DNA from: Limnanthes douglasii subsp. nivea
Lineage: Eukaryota; Streptophyta; Magnoliopsida; Brassicales; Limnanthaceae
DNA: 64,000 nucleotides
Direction: 5' to 3'
Assembly (NCBI GenBank): GCA_036936605.1
Contig: JAUPFV010000004.1
Coordinates: forward strand, 296,526,009-296,590,008
A model generated the notes under the pieces. The model was not told the origin of the DNA. It saw only the letters and a program-made list of their open reading frames with translations, and searched no databases. Shown piece after piece: positions 32,800 to 44,800 of the stretch (its first letter is position 1; the number at the start of each line of letters is the position of its first letter). The translations under genes were made by a program, and so were the position numbers.

Positions 32800-35700
32800 A
32801 GAAATCAATGAATTAGATCTTTGATTGCAGGGCTACGGACAACATGTCTTATGATCCTAAAGACTTTGCTGACATGTCATCTCCAAAGAAGTCCCATATT
32901 GAGACTCCTAGTGGAGAAATTTTTGAAGTTGAAGGGGGAGGTTCAATTATTTTTTCGGAAAAAAATGAAAATTAAAAACTGCCTCTACATTTCTTCACTA
33001 TCCTTAAAGTTATTATATGTTAGTCAAGTGACAAAATAACTCAACTGTCTGGTTCTTATGTATCCATTTTTTTGCATTTTACAGGATATTCGTACGAAAG
33101 AGATCATTGGGCGTGGTACTGAACAAGGAGGTCTCTATTATATTGATGAGGTAGTTCATAAGGGACATGCCATGCTTGCTCACGGAACAACCGACAGACA
33201 ACTTTGGTTATGGCACCGGCGACTTGGTCATCCTTCTTTTAGCTATCTTAAGAGTTTGTTTCCTAGTATTTTTTGAATAATTCCATTCATGAGTAATGTG
33301 AAACCTGCATTCTTGCAAACAATCATAGGGTCTTATTTAATCAAAGTAATACTAGAGTTGATTATGCTTTTTCGCTAATCCATCCTGATGTTTGGAGTCC
33401 AGCACCAAATTCCACTAACAATCAAATCATATACTTTTTTTTATTTGTGGATGATTTCTCAAGAAAGACTTGGATATACTTCATGAAAAATAAATCGGAA
33501 GTACCAGAAATATTTGTTTGTTTTTACAAAATGATTTTGACTCAATTTGAAAAAAAATACAGATTCTTCGTTCTGATAATGGAACAGAGTTTGTCAACCA
33601 AACAATGCATAATTTTTTCAAAACAAATGGTCTTATCCATCAAACCACTTGTCCAAACACACCTCAACAAAACGGCACTTCAGAACGAAAAAATCGTACT
33701 TTACTTGAAAAAACTCGTGCTATTATGATTGAATCTAGAGTTCCTCATTCTCTTTGGCCAGAAGCTCTTGCTACAGCTACGTATCTTGCAAATCAAGTAC
33801 CAACCCGATGTCTAGGAAATAAAACTCCATTACAAGTGCTTGACACCCAAGTTATAATTCCATCTGTTATGACCTTACCACCTCGTGTCTTTGGTTGTTC
33901 GGTGTTTGTTCATATCCCTAAAACTAGTCGAAACAAACTTAATTTGTGTGCTGAAAAGTGTGTATTTGTTGGGTACGGTGTTCATCAAATGGGATATCGG
34001 TGTTACAATATGGTTACTCGTCGAATCCATGTCACCATGGACTGTGACTTCATAGAATCCGGTTATTTTTTTACCACCAATCTCGTGCTCATGGGGAGAA
34101 AGTAAGTGAATCACTCGACTGGTTTCTATATGAAAGTTACTTTGAGGATGAGCCGACAAAGTAGGTAGATGACGCCATCGAACACGCCTCTTCCAACATA
34201 AAGAAGACTAACGAGGCAGTTCTTACCACCAATGATTCTCCCGAAGACAATGTCCAACAAGAAATAAATGTCATGGAAACTACCATCGAATCAGCCGAAG
34301 AAAATATCCATCAAGAGGTAAACGATTTACAATTTCATAATTCACAAAATGCTACTGACCATGACATTTCAGGAAGTTCATTTGTTGAAACTCAAACTCC
34401 GGTTCTTCCCTCAAGAAAAAATAAAGGAGTTCCTCCTGACCGGTATTCACGGGAACACGTTCCTCGTGCTTCTACATATCCGGTAAAAACGGACAGGAAA
34501 GGAATGACAAAGATTGCAAAGGCGTTTTCAGCTACTATTCTCTCTGAACAAATCCCTAAAACAGGTCAAGAAGCTGAGAAGATGACTGAATGACATGAGG
34601 CAATGAATACCAAAATGAAAGCTCTAAAAAGGAATGGTACATGTGAGAATTGTGTGTTACCACAAGGGAAGAAAGCAGTCGGGTGTAGATGGGTGTCTAA
34701 TATAAAATATAAATCCGATGGCACCATTGAGCGACACAAGGAAAGATTGGTTGCCAAAGGATATACACAAACATATGGTATAGACTACTCTGAAACGTTC
34801 TCTAAGGTTGCAAAGATTGACACTATCAGAGTTTTACTTTCAATAGTCACGAATAAAGATTGGCCTCTTCATCAATTTGATGTAAAGAATGCTTTCTTAC
34901 ATGGAGACTTGGAAAAAGAGGTATATATGGAACCCCCACCAGGGTTCTCGGATGGTTTTCAAGAAAATGAGGTATGTAAACCGAAAAAGGCATTATATGG
35001 GCTCAAACAGTCTCCTCGTGCTTGGTTTGGTAGATTTACAATGGCAATGAAGCAATATAGCTACAAACAGAGTAATGGGGATCATACCTTGTTTTACAAA
35101 AAGAGAGGATAATTAGTCACTTGTCTTATAATATATGTCGACGATATGATTATAACGGGGAATGACGAAGAAAAAATTAGCTCTCTTAAGAAAAACCTCT
35201 TCAAGGAGTTCGAAATGAAAGACCTTGGGGGATTGAAGTATTTCCTAGGAATCGAAGTTCTTAGGTCAAGAGGAGGGATTTATATCTCCCAACGGAAATA
35301 TTTATTGGATTTATTAGCTGAAGTTGGCATGGTGGATTACAAACCAAATAGCACTTCTATGGTTGTGAATCACAAACTAAAGATAATACACCAGCGAGTA
35401 AAGAAATGTACCAAAGGTTGGTGGGAAAATTGAATTACCTGGCTCACACTCGACCCGACATTGCATACACGGTGGGAGTAGTTAGCCAGTTCATGCATCA
35501 TCCTTAGGAACACCATATGGAGATAGTAATGAGGATTATTCAATATCTCAAAGACACACCAGGAAGAGGCATAATTTTTAAAAAAAATGGACACCTTGAT
35601 GTTGAAGTATTCAGAGATGCTGATTGGGGAGGGAATCCTAACGATAAGCGATCAACTGGTGGCTACTTTACTCTTCTTGGAGGTAACTTTGTGACTTGGA

Positions 35701-36035
35701 GGAGTAAGAAACAGAAAGTAGTATCACTGTCAAGTGCTGAATCAGAATTTAGAGGAATCGTTAAGGGGATTACCGATATACTTTGGTTAAAGAAGATAAT
35801 GAAAGAAATCAGATCCCCTCTGAAGTGTCCAACTCAGTTAATGTGCGATAATAAAGCTGCAATTAAGATTTCAGAGAACCAGGTACAGCACGATAAAACA
35901 AAGCACGTTGAAATAGATAGGCACTTCATAAATGAAAGGATTGAAGATGGGACAGTCGAACTTCCGTTTGTTAGATCTGCAGACCAACTAGCAGACATCC
36001 TGACAAAAGCGATTGTTGCAAGAACATTCGAATAA
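32800..36035 (+). pseudogene. Copia-B pol pseudogene (Ale/Ivana-like)
   Basis: Protease-like FDCRATDNMSYDPKDF starts near 32820. The GAG-pre-integrase segment (HRRLGHPSFSYLKSLFPSIF) lies at 33214-33273. The integrase core is split by frameshifts (MDDFSRKTWIYFMKNKSE, 33447; QQNGTSERKNRTLLEKTRA, near 33664). Reverse transcriptase has FDVKNAFLHGDLEKEVYM, ALYGLKQSPRAWF and, after a TAA at 35110, IYVDDMIITGND. RNase H has DADWGGNPNDKRSTGGYF, TWRSKKQKVVSLSSAESEF and TKHVEIDRHFINERIEDGT to 36035. At least one frameshift in integrase, one near 35395 and scattered stops make it non-functional. The RNase H tail style points to the Ale/Ivana branch. Confidence 0.88.
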
Positions 36036-36086
36036 GTTTTATCCAAGTTGGGTATTGGTGACCACACTACACAACTTGAGGGGGAG

Positions 36087-36321
36087 TGTTAGAATATTCA
36101 GTGTATTAAGTTTCCTTGTATAGGCCTCTAAATTCTCTATATATTGAGAGTCTTACTATTGAGTTAAGATCTCTAATGCAACAGGTTTGGACAGGGAGAG
36201 AATAATAATGTGCTTTTGGTTTGGTAAGAATGTTGTATATGGAATATAATAGGAACATTTTCTAATAAAACACAAAACCCTAGCCGCCTCTTGCGGCTAC
36301 TTCTCTCTTTATTTTTTAACA
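36087..36321 (+). mobile_element. Copia-B 3' LTR
   Basis: Begins TGTTAGAATATTC after the polypurine tract TTGAGGGGGAG and ends ATTTTTTAACA, 235 bp. Contains the CTATATATTGAGAG promoter-like region and AAAACCCTAGCCGCCTCTTG near its end. Confidence 0.88.
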
Positions 36322-36756
36322 GAGACGAGAGATGTGAAGAGGAAAAAGATTATATGAAGAAACAATAGGGTTATAAGAAGTATAAGACACCTTGAAAAAT
36401 TACATAAAGTGGGTTGTGAAAAGAAGCAAGGTTGAGGGTTATAATATGTGTAATAAAACGATCATGAAGAAATATGATATGAGAGTTGTGAAGGAAAAAG
36501 GGTTGTATAAAGAAGGACGAAGGTTATTATAAGGATGAGATGAGGGTCATGCAAAACTATGAGAAAATGGTTGTGAAGATGAACAATGATCGTATAAATA
36601 AGAATGATGATTATAATAAGTATGAGAGGAGGATCGGGAAGAAGTATGAGACGAGGGTTGTAAAGAGGAATAAGGATCGTATAAAGTAGAAGAATTATTA
36701 GAAGAGACATGTATCGTTATTGAATAGGTTAGAACTGAATAACATGTATTATTGTT

Positions 36757-37520
36757 GAAAGTGAGGTTATTCAAGCGGTTATAACTAAATAACATGTATC
36801 GTTATTGAATAGGTTATCAAGATTTTGTTAGGCCGTAACAACAGGTCTAAACTAATAACTAGTAGATGATATTATGCAAATATTATAAATAAAGACTCAA
36901 GGATCCATTTCAAGAATGATCAAATTGAAGTAAGAAAAATTATTATATTCATAGTAACTTTCTTTCTCGGTCGTTTATTATCATCATGACTTTATATTTG
37001 AGAATAAAATCCATTATCACTGAACAACAAACCTCAATTCAAACAAACAGAAATGAGAAGCTGAAACCGGAAGCTGAACTCGTCGCTACAATCAGAATCC
37101 TGAAAGTGGCGTTGGGCTATATTTGTTAGAATAAATTAGCAGAAAGTGAGGTTTTTCAAGTGGTTGCAACTGAATAACATGTAGCGTTATTGAATAGGTT
37201 CTCAAGATTTTGTTAGGCCGTAACGACACGTCTAAATTAATAACAAGTAGATGATATCATGCAAATATTATAAATAAAGACTCAAGGATCCATTTCGAGA
37301 ATGATCCCATTGAAGTAAAAAAAAAATCATTATATTCATAGTAACTCTCTTTCTCGGTCATTTCTTATCATCTTGGCTTTATATTTGAGAATGAAATCCA
37401 TTATCACTAAACAAAAAACCTCAATTCAAAACAAACAGAAATGAGAAGGTGAAACCGAAAGTTGAACTCGTCGCTCAAATAAGAATTTTGAAAGCGTTGG
37501 ACTATATCCGTTGGAATGAA
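36757..37520 (+). repeat. About 385-bp tandem duplication inside copy 2
   Basis: The block from GAAAGTGAGG through GTTAGGCCGTAAC, GACTCAAGGATCCATTTC and CTGAAACCGGAAGCTGAACT to the GCGTTGGGCTATAT end occurs twice, starting at 36757 and 37142. Copy 1 of the segment has it once. Confidence 0.85.
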
Positions 37521-38462
37521 TGAGGGGCTACGGTTTGGAGGAGGGGAAACGAATTAAAAAAATCGATGTAAAGAAATGTTAAAGTAAAAAGATGAAAAAA
37601 AAATTAATTGAAATAATTTTTTTATTCCTACAACTCGAACTTTATACCTTGTCTACTAATATCAACAAAATTTACATTAATGTAAACATTTTCTTATGGT
37701 TTAGAGTCCATGGAATATTTGGACTTCTCATAAATTGTATCCTACTTATAATCTATATATTTCATTTATTTTGCCGATATTAATTTCCAATATGAACTTC
37801 TTTTTTATTTAACAAGTCCTGAGTGGCTTCATAAAACTGTAATAGAGGTATACTGAATCATATAAATATTATAAAATAATTTTATAAATGGGTACATATA
37901 AATTCAAACTTACTCATAAACTTTCTAAAATTACACTTCAACTTTGCAATATATATATATATATAATAAAAAATAAAGATGACCAGTCGTCTTTATATCA
38001 AATCTATAATAATAGTTTAAAAACCAAAAATATTGAGTATATGTAATACGAATAATCATTCAACTTATTCATAATTTTTTTTTAAAGATTCGAATGATCA
38101 TGATGTTTCAAATCTTGAATAATTAGTGATATACAAATTTAGAGTGTACCTTGTATCCACAGTGCATTGTGTTCACAATGTACATTGTCTTCACAGTGAT
38201 GTTTATAATTAATAGTTAGGCTATTAGGCCTATTAGACTACTAGGGTTATACAAAAAGCGCACTAAAATATGTAACCTTCTACTATCATAGTGAAGCACT
38301 TTTCTCTGTCGGCGCCTGTAAACGTAGACATTATTGTCAAACCACGTTAAATCTTGTGTTTTTTCATATTCTTTAAAAAATATGAGTCACTCACAAAAAT
38401 ATTTCATATTAATTTCTAACAAATTGTATCATAGCCTAGGTTGTTGCATTAGAAGGTTAAAA

Positions 38463-39325
38463 ATGGTTTCAACATCAACAAATACAAAATTGAAAGATTT
38501 TATGTAGGATCCAGCTTTGCGCTATAGAATATTAAGTTGAAATATTCTTTAGCACTGCAAGGGTTATGGAAGGCTATGGTGAACAAGTTACAAGCAGAGA
38601 TGAAAGAAAAGGAGAAACAAAATCTTTAAAAAATTGTTATATGTTGGATTTTAAGAAGTGTAAATAGAATATTCTTCACGAGATTAGTGGTGATAGGGTT
38701 GTTGCATGCGCATGAAAAGTTAAGAGAAATTTACTATGAGATATTAGTTGTGAACGTCTTATACTTGAAAAAACATTTGTATGATTTCAGGTTGAAAGAA
38801 TGTATATCCATAACTGAACATCTTGATATTTAAATCAATTATTATGGATTTGGAAAATACTGATATTATAATGGATGATGAGGATCAAACTTTATGGAAA
38901 GGATAAACCATATTTGGCCGATATCAAAGGGGCGTTAAAATCAAAAGAGTTGAGATAGATGCAACCGAAAAATCAGGCAGAAGGAGAAGCTCTTGTGACT
39001 AGATGAAGATTTAAAACAGGGGGAGTTCTCCAAAGAAGAAGAATCTGAGGTAATTTTAGTTGATAGCCAAAAACTTAACTTATGAATGCGGTGAGCATGG
39101 ATATTACATGAGAGATTTTCCGAAACTGAAAGGTAAAAAGGGAAATAAAAAAGAAAAGTATGCAAACCTTGTAGAATAACATGACACCAATAACAGTGTT
39201 ACATGAGAGTTGTTGTCTCTGAGTTTAGACTACAAGCAAAAGTCTTGGGTAATCAATATTGGCTCTACATACCACATGTATCGGTGTAGGTAGTCGTTTG
39301 ATACTTCCAAGACAATGCTATCATT
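38463..39325 (+). pseudogene. Copia-C gag/protease remnant (copy 2)
   Basis: Second copy of the gag trace at 31015-31867: the same ATG start, KPYLADIKG..KSKELR block, EALVTR, CCHC trace and SWVINIGSTYHM-like end, with further frame damage. Confidence 0.6.
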
Positions 39326-39880
39326 TATTGAGTTATGCGCTCTCGGTTATATTAGAAACTAAAATATTATCATAATATTCTCTTGGCACTTTTTGGCTGC
39401 TCTGAACAACTCCGACCTGACCTCCAACAACATATTTTAAACATTAATGGACGATGGAAGCGACTGCGTGCATCCTTGACAACCATGATCTGCCAAAAAA
39501 ATATTATTATACAAAGTTTCCCCATCCACCATTATAAAAAGTATTCTCACTGTATTTTTGAAGGGTTCTTGTCCGAGTAATGCATCTCCTTCAGATTCTC
39601 GAATTAAATTTGTAACGATCCGTATAAAGCCCATCTTTGTCCTATTCGGTCAGAGTATGAAGAAAGTGTTTTTTATTTGATTTTAAATATACATAAATAA
39701 TATATTTCCTAAGCTACCTATACCAATCAAAGATTCTTCAAATTTTGATTTCCTCAATCGCTGCTTCGATTACCCTAACATCCTCATGTGGTCCATCGAT
39801 ATCTCCTAAATCATCACTATTAAACACAATGATTGGAATCAGATCTTGGTATAGATTGGTAGATATTTTTTCTTTAAACC
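39326..39880 (-). pseudogene. Gypsy (Tat-type) protease fragment, copy 2
   Basis: Counterpart of 31868-32420. The best preserved stretch is the 39634-39437 frame, with ESEGDALLGQEPFKNTVRIL followed by ADHGCQGCTQSL-type frameshifted sequence. Same insertion point in the copia remnant as copy 1. Confidence 0.75.
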
Positions 39881-40105
39881 GAGTAACTTACGATATTTCT
39901 CTTTTAAGTACAACCAAAAGATCGATACTATATATACTATTCCAAATATGATAAAAGTTTAATTATTTGACTAGTATCTAATTTATATTTAATATATTAA
40001 TATAGTTTTTATATACCAATAAAAGTCTCTGTGACCATTGCTCCTCCATCATCCATCTTTATCATTATAATTTCTTTAGATGCCTATCACTGGTTAGGAC
40101 TTAAT

Positions 40106-41076
40106 CATAAGTACAAGGTGTAATAAAAACCAAAGTTTGTAAAAGCAAGTTCGAATGCAGTTACGACATTGAGCATCTTTGGTCTAAAATTTAAATAGAG
40201 CACGTTGATGAGCCAACCAAAATCGACTGCTATTTACAATAGGAGCATAAAGCAAGTGCCCACAGTGTCAGACAGACAAAATTTGGTGACTGTCTTTGTA
40301 GAGCCTACTCATTTACTATCAGATTCATATCATTATCAATACTCTTTCAGTCCAGTTGATCTATGACTATAAGGCCAAAGTTTTATTCACCACATGCTTT
40401 AAAATAATTTATTCATATACACTATTTCCTTTCAAATGTTTAGCAGCAAATGTACATACTACCGAAAAGCTCAAAAGTCAAAAAAATCGAAAAATATACA
40501 TAGATTTTGTTAAATATTTTAATATAACTAATCGATCAATAAAATCATAACATATTATAAATCGAAAAAAATATGCATAAATTTTGTTAGATTATAATGT
40601 AATTGTGTTGACTAATCGACTAATATAATTCTAACGTATTTGGTATGCATGATTTTAAAAGTATATTAAGATAAAAAAATATATAGCTCCCTATTGAATG
40701 GCTATTACAAAAACATGTTTGAAACTCGTATTTTTAAATTTTAGTTAATTTTGAATTTAAAAGAATTTCATGTTTTGAAGTTTTAGATAATTTTGAAGTC
40801 AAATATTTCAAATAAGAAGTAGCTTTTTATCGGACTTAAATTATTATTATTATTTCCAGTTGAATAACCATATTATTGAGTAGTAGAAAAATATGTGAAT
40901 AATATTGTTCGAAGTTAAAGATTCAACAAGATTTTCTGGTTTCTATCCGATTTTTTTTCTTTTGATATTCGGTTTAGATATCATGGTACCAAGATTGGTT
41001 GTCATATGTAATTATTTTTAATTAATTTATTTTTTTGCTTTATTTGCATGTCCCTCCACTTCGGTCTCGTCCGATG
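40106..41076. other. AT-rich spacer, no gene recognised
   Basis: No element signature or coding frame beyond short AT-rich ORFs. It follows directly on the end of the duplicated segment. Confidence 0.5.
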
Positions 41077-41326
41077 CTTTTGATTGATCGTTGTTACGTT
41101 ATTTTGGTTACTCTAGTTATCTCTGTTGTTTCTGCCAGTCCTACTACTATGTTTGCTGTTTCTGCCAGTCCTACTACTATGTTTGTTTTGATTGATCGTT
41201 GTTACGTTATTTTGGTTACTCTAGTTTATCTCTGCTGTTTCTGCCAGTCCTACTACTATGTTTGCCGTTTCTGCCAGTCCTACTACTATGTTTGCCGTTT
41301 CTGCCGGTCCTACTACTATGTTTGTC
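41077..41326 (+). repeat. Compound minisatellite
   Basis: A 30-bp unit TTTCTGCCAGTCCTACTACT + ATGTTTGCxG occurs two times, then three times, each series preceded by TTTTGATTGATCGTTGTTAC plus a TTTTGGTTACTCTAG block. So a unit of about 110 bp was duplicated and one copy gained a further 30-mer. Confidence 0.9.
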
Positions 41327-41628
41327 TTAGCAGAGTCGTGTCTATCGACCTCCTTATGTCGATTATAACCCTTCGGAAAGTATGCCCTAAGTGTACGAAC
41401 ACGTTTTATTTTATTTAATATCTTTTCACACCGACACAAAAAAAAGACCCAACAATTTTTATTCTCTTGATCAAAATAGTAACTCTAATTTTATCCGATT
41501 AAAATTTTAAAAAATATTAAAATACTTTCGATTTAAAATTGATTATAAGATTTCAGACATTATCCAAAAAAAATCAAATATTATTTACAATAAATTTTGA
41601 ATCCTCTTGTACGAAATTATTAGCCAAA

Positions 41629-41641
41629 TTGGTATCAGAGC
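41629..41641 (+). promoter_or_regulatory. Orphan copia primer-binding site
   Basis: TTGGTATCAGAGC is an exact initiator-methionine-tRNA primer site as used by most plant copia elements. It is preceded by ...TTAGCCA, a possible LTR end, and followed by only about 230 bp before the KUP stop codon, with no gag. A relic of a copia element or the deletion edge of one. Confidence 0.65.
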
Positions 41642-41875
41642 TACAACCAACATTCAATTTTTTTTTGAGGATATGTTTAATCGAAGTATTTAGATTCAAG
41701 ACTATAAAGATTTTAAAAGAGAACTCTAACTAAAACCAAGGAAACCATACACCAAACCAAGCCAAATCTATGATATAACATGACCTATAATTCCTTTGAT
41801 GATATACAAAACAACTAGCAACACAGTTAGCTAATCACACACCACAATTAAGTGTACTAAACTACTTATTAACAT

Positions 41876-44800
41876 TCAGACAAGATAGACCATACCTACC
41901 TCAAGAGTAGATGCATGAGGTATGCTCAAACCATAAGTTGGTCCTCTAAAATTTCTTCTCAAAAAATCATACCCCAAATTTATTACAAGTTTCTTCATAA
42001 AACTCGATCCCCGTTTCGTCCTCACGTACGAATGTCCGAGTATAAACGCCATCCCTGCTTCCCGTGCTTCCATAAGCCCTCGCAGCTCCTCTTGTGCCTC
42101 TCTATCGATCTCCGGACTTTCCGGCACCACAAACCTAACTCTATTCCGTACTTTCTCCGGGAACGCAATATCTGAACTCTCGCAAATTTCGACGTCGTCT
42201 TCGCACATTCTTATCCCGGACGACGAAACTCCAACGACCGTCATGGTCTCCTCGTCCTCCGAATCTATATCACGTATAACGGGTGATACGTTCTCTTCTA
42301 AAGACTTCTCTGATAAGATGAATTCAGCAATGCTAACGATGAGATCTTTTTCGAACTCCATGTCGTCTTTGTGGAAATCGTGGTATCCATACCGTGCTAT
42401 GCATCTATAAAGACGGTATTCCTTTGGACCGACTCGACCTACTAAGAATCTTTCCTCAGCCCTGACATGCGGCACGGGGACTGATTTAATACAGAGGAAT
42501 ACTACCACTTGGTGGAAAGCTGGGAGGTTGGTGACGAAGTGAGAGAACATAGCTGGAATTCCGGAAACGAGCTCCGTACTTATGATGCCGATACCCGGAA
42601 CACGGACTATTCCGAGATTCGGGCCTAAACTGAGGAGCCAGTTTATTGAGATTTTGTTTTGAACGTCGAACTCGTATTTCAATAGGGTGCCGTAGTGCCA
42701 GACGTACATGATCATTAAGAAGATGAGAGACAGGACTATAGGGACCCAAGCGCCTTCGAGAAATTTGATGAGGGCTGCGGAGAAGTAGAGTACCTCGATT
42801 GAGCCAAAAAAGAGAATAAAGGCGATCGCGACAAAAACACTCTTGTGCCAGCATAAAACAATGACTAGGGACATGAGACAAGTCGTTACGAGCATCACGG
42901 TTATAACTGCCAATCCTGTACGAAATTCGGTAAAGAGTCAACAAAAAATGCTAACAAATTCACATTGAGGCACCTGTAGAAACTGCCGTCTTTAGAAGTA
43001 CCTGCTGCATTGCCCAAGTGTCTTATGTCTCTGAAGCCAATGGTAACAGCCAAACACAAAAGCATGAGCGTCCAGTTAATCTCAGGGATATATATCTGTC
43101 CGTGTCTCTTAGACGAAGTATGCACAATCTTGACCCTTGGAAAGCAACCCAAAGCCGAACATTGTTTGATAATCGAGAAAGTTCCTGTAATGATGGCTTG
43201 ACTTCCCACCACAGCCGCAAGTATAGCAATACCCAACACCGGCCATCTTATTTTCTCTAAAACAAACAACAAACCATATCTTCGTTATCTTTTATTTAAT
43301 TTCGACACTCAGAAAAAAGAAGTGTGTAGCAAGAATATTTACCTGGGACCGATACGTAGAATCCGACACGGTAATCATTTGCGATTTCATGATGCTTAGA
43401 TAAATAAGCTGCTTGTCCCATATACGCGAGAATTAACGAAGGGTACACCACAAAGGTGAAAGCAATCTGAATCGACAACTGCGAAAAGTGGCCAAGATCC
43501 GCAAACATAGCTTCGGAGCCTTAAACATTAAACAAATAAGAGTTAAAAGACGTAAAAAAACACATTTCCGCTGAGGGAACGCAAAGGTTTAAAAGCGAGC
43601 TGACGATGCACCTGTTATACACAAGAGTGTCCCGCCTAAAGACAACCACCCGCCTTTACGAGTTTTCTTAAAGAACTTATAGATGTAGTAAGGAGAGAGC
43701 GCTTGATACACATGAGGGTTCCAATGAAATATATTGTACACACCGATAGAACTTATGCAAAAAAGCCAGGTGATGACGATCGGCGCAAACAAAAATCCCA
43801 CTCTATGTGTTCCGTAATGTTGTAGCGCAAACAGTATTATGAGTATGACACAAGCAACCGGGACCTCGACATCTGAAAACATAATTTTTTTTCTTTTTAC
43901 AATCAACAAAAAGTCAAAACACGTGAAATCGAACATTAGCTACATGTCTCTACATTGATTCTAATTCTAGTAAAAGGATATATTCCTAAATTAGGTAGAT
44001 ATCATTATAAAACAAGCATAACATTCCATGGAATTTTATATACTTCATGAGCCATATATATCTCAAAAACCAAACCACTTTTCTCCACCTTCTTACAGTG
44101 ACATCTGAACATGATCTTCTTGTTTAAGCTTTTAAAAAAAACTTCTTTCTTCTTTCATCGTCAGCCACATCAATATTCTGATCACTTAAAATATGAATAA
44201 AGGTACCATCAACTTGACCTTCTCAGCAAGAAGATAAACGCTTATTATAATCAGATTTGACTGTCATTAGTGATTTCAAAAAAGATCTCAACTGATCTTT
44301 TAAAAAGATTATAAGCTTGTCCTGAAAATCTTCATTTGGACCCACGAAACTTGTTTGATTAGCTTACCTACTACTAATTCACATTGCAAAGTAAACGTAG
44401 AAGAAATACATTAAAGCTTTGATAATGCAACATTTCACGGATTTCACGTTGGCTAGGTGACCTGAAATTTGTTTAGAAATCATTGTCCACAAGGAATATA
44501 TGAGGAGACAAACGTGTATGAGTTTTTTACGAATAGTAACAAACTAACAAAAACCTACATTCTTTTGAACTATGTTCATTGACCTTATATGAGAGAATAG
44601 TTTTTCTTTTCATTTTTTTCGAGGTTTGAACAAAGCCTTAAGAAACAAGCAAATGTTTCATATTGTTTTTATTAATACACAAGAGGTTTAAGTCATAATA
44701 GCAACTAAAACAAAGCTAAAATTACTACTTGTAATGGTGGGATCGTCGAAAAGTGAAGAAATCTAGCATAGTTTTCGCCAAAAAGGAAGGTTAAGATTTA

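Larger units (their letters stand above)
32658..36321 (+). mobile_element. Copia-B, 5'-truncated copia element
   Basis: Starts abruptly inside the gag/protease region at the right edge of duplication copy 1 and ends with a TG...CA 3' LTR at the left edge of copy 2. No 5' LTR or primer site. Integrase, reverse transcriptase and RNase H are well preserved compared with Copia-A and Copia-C, so it is younger. Confidence 0.85.
36323..40105. repeat. Segmental duplication, copy 2 (3.8 kb)
   Basis: Matches 29253-32657 throughout. It is 378 bp longer, accounted for by an extra tandem copy of about 380 bp near 36757-37520. Its left edge is the end of the Copia-B LTR. Confidence 0.9.
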
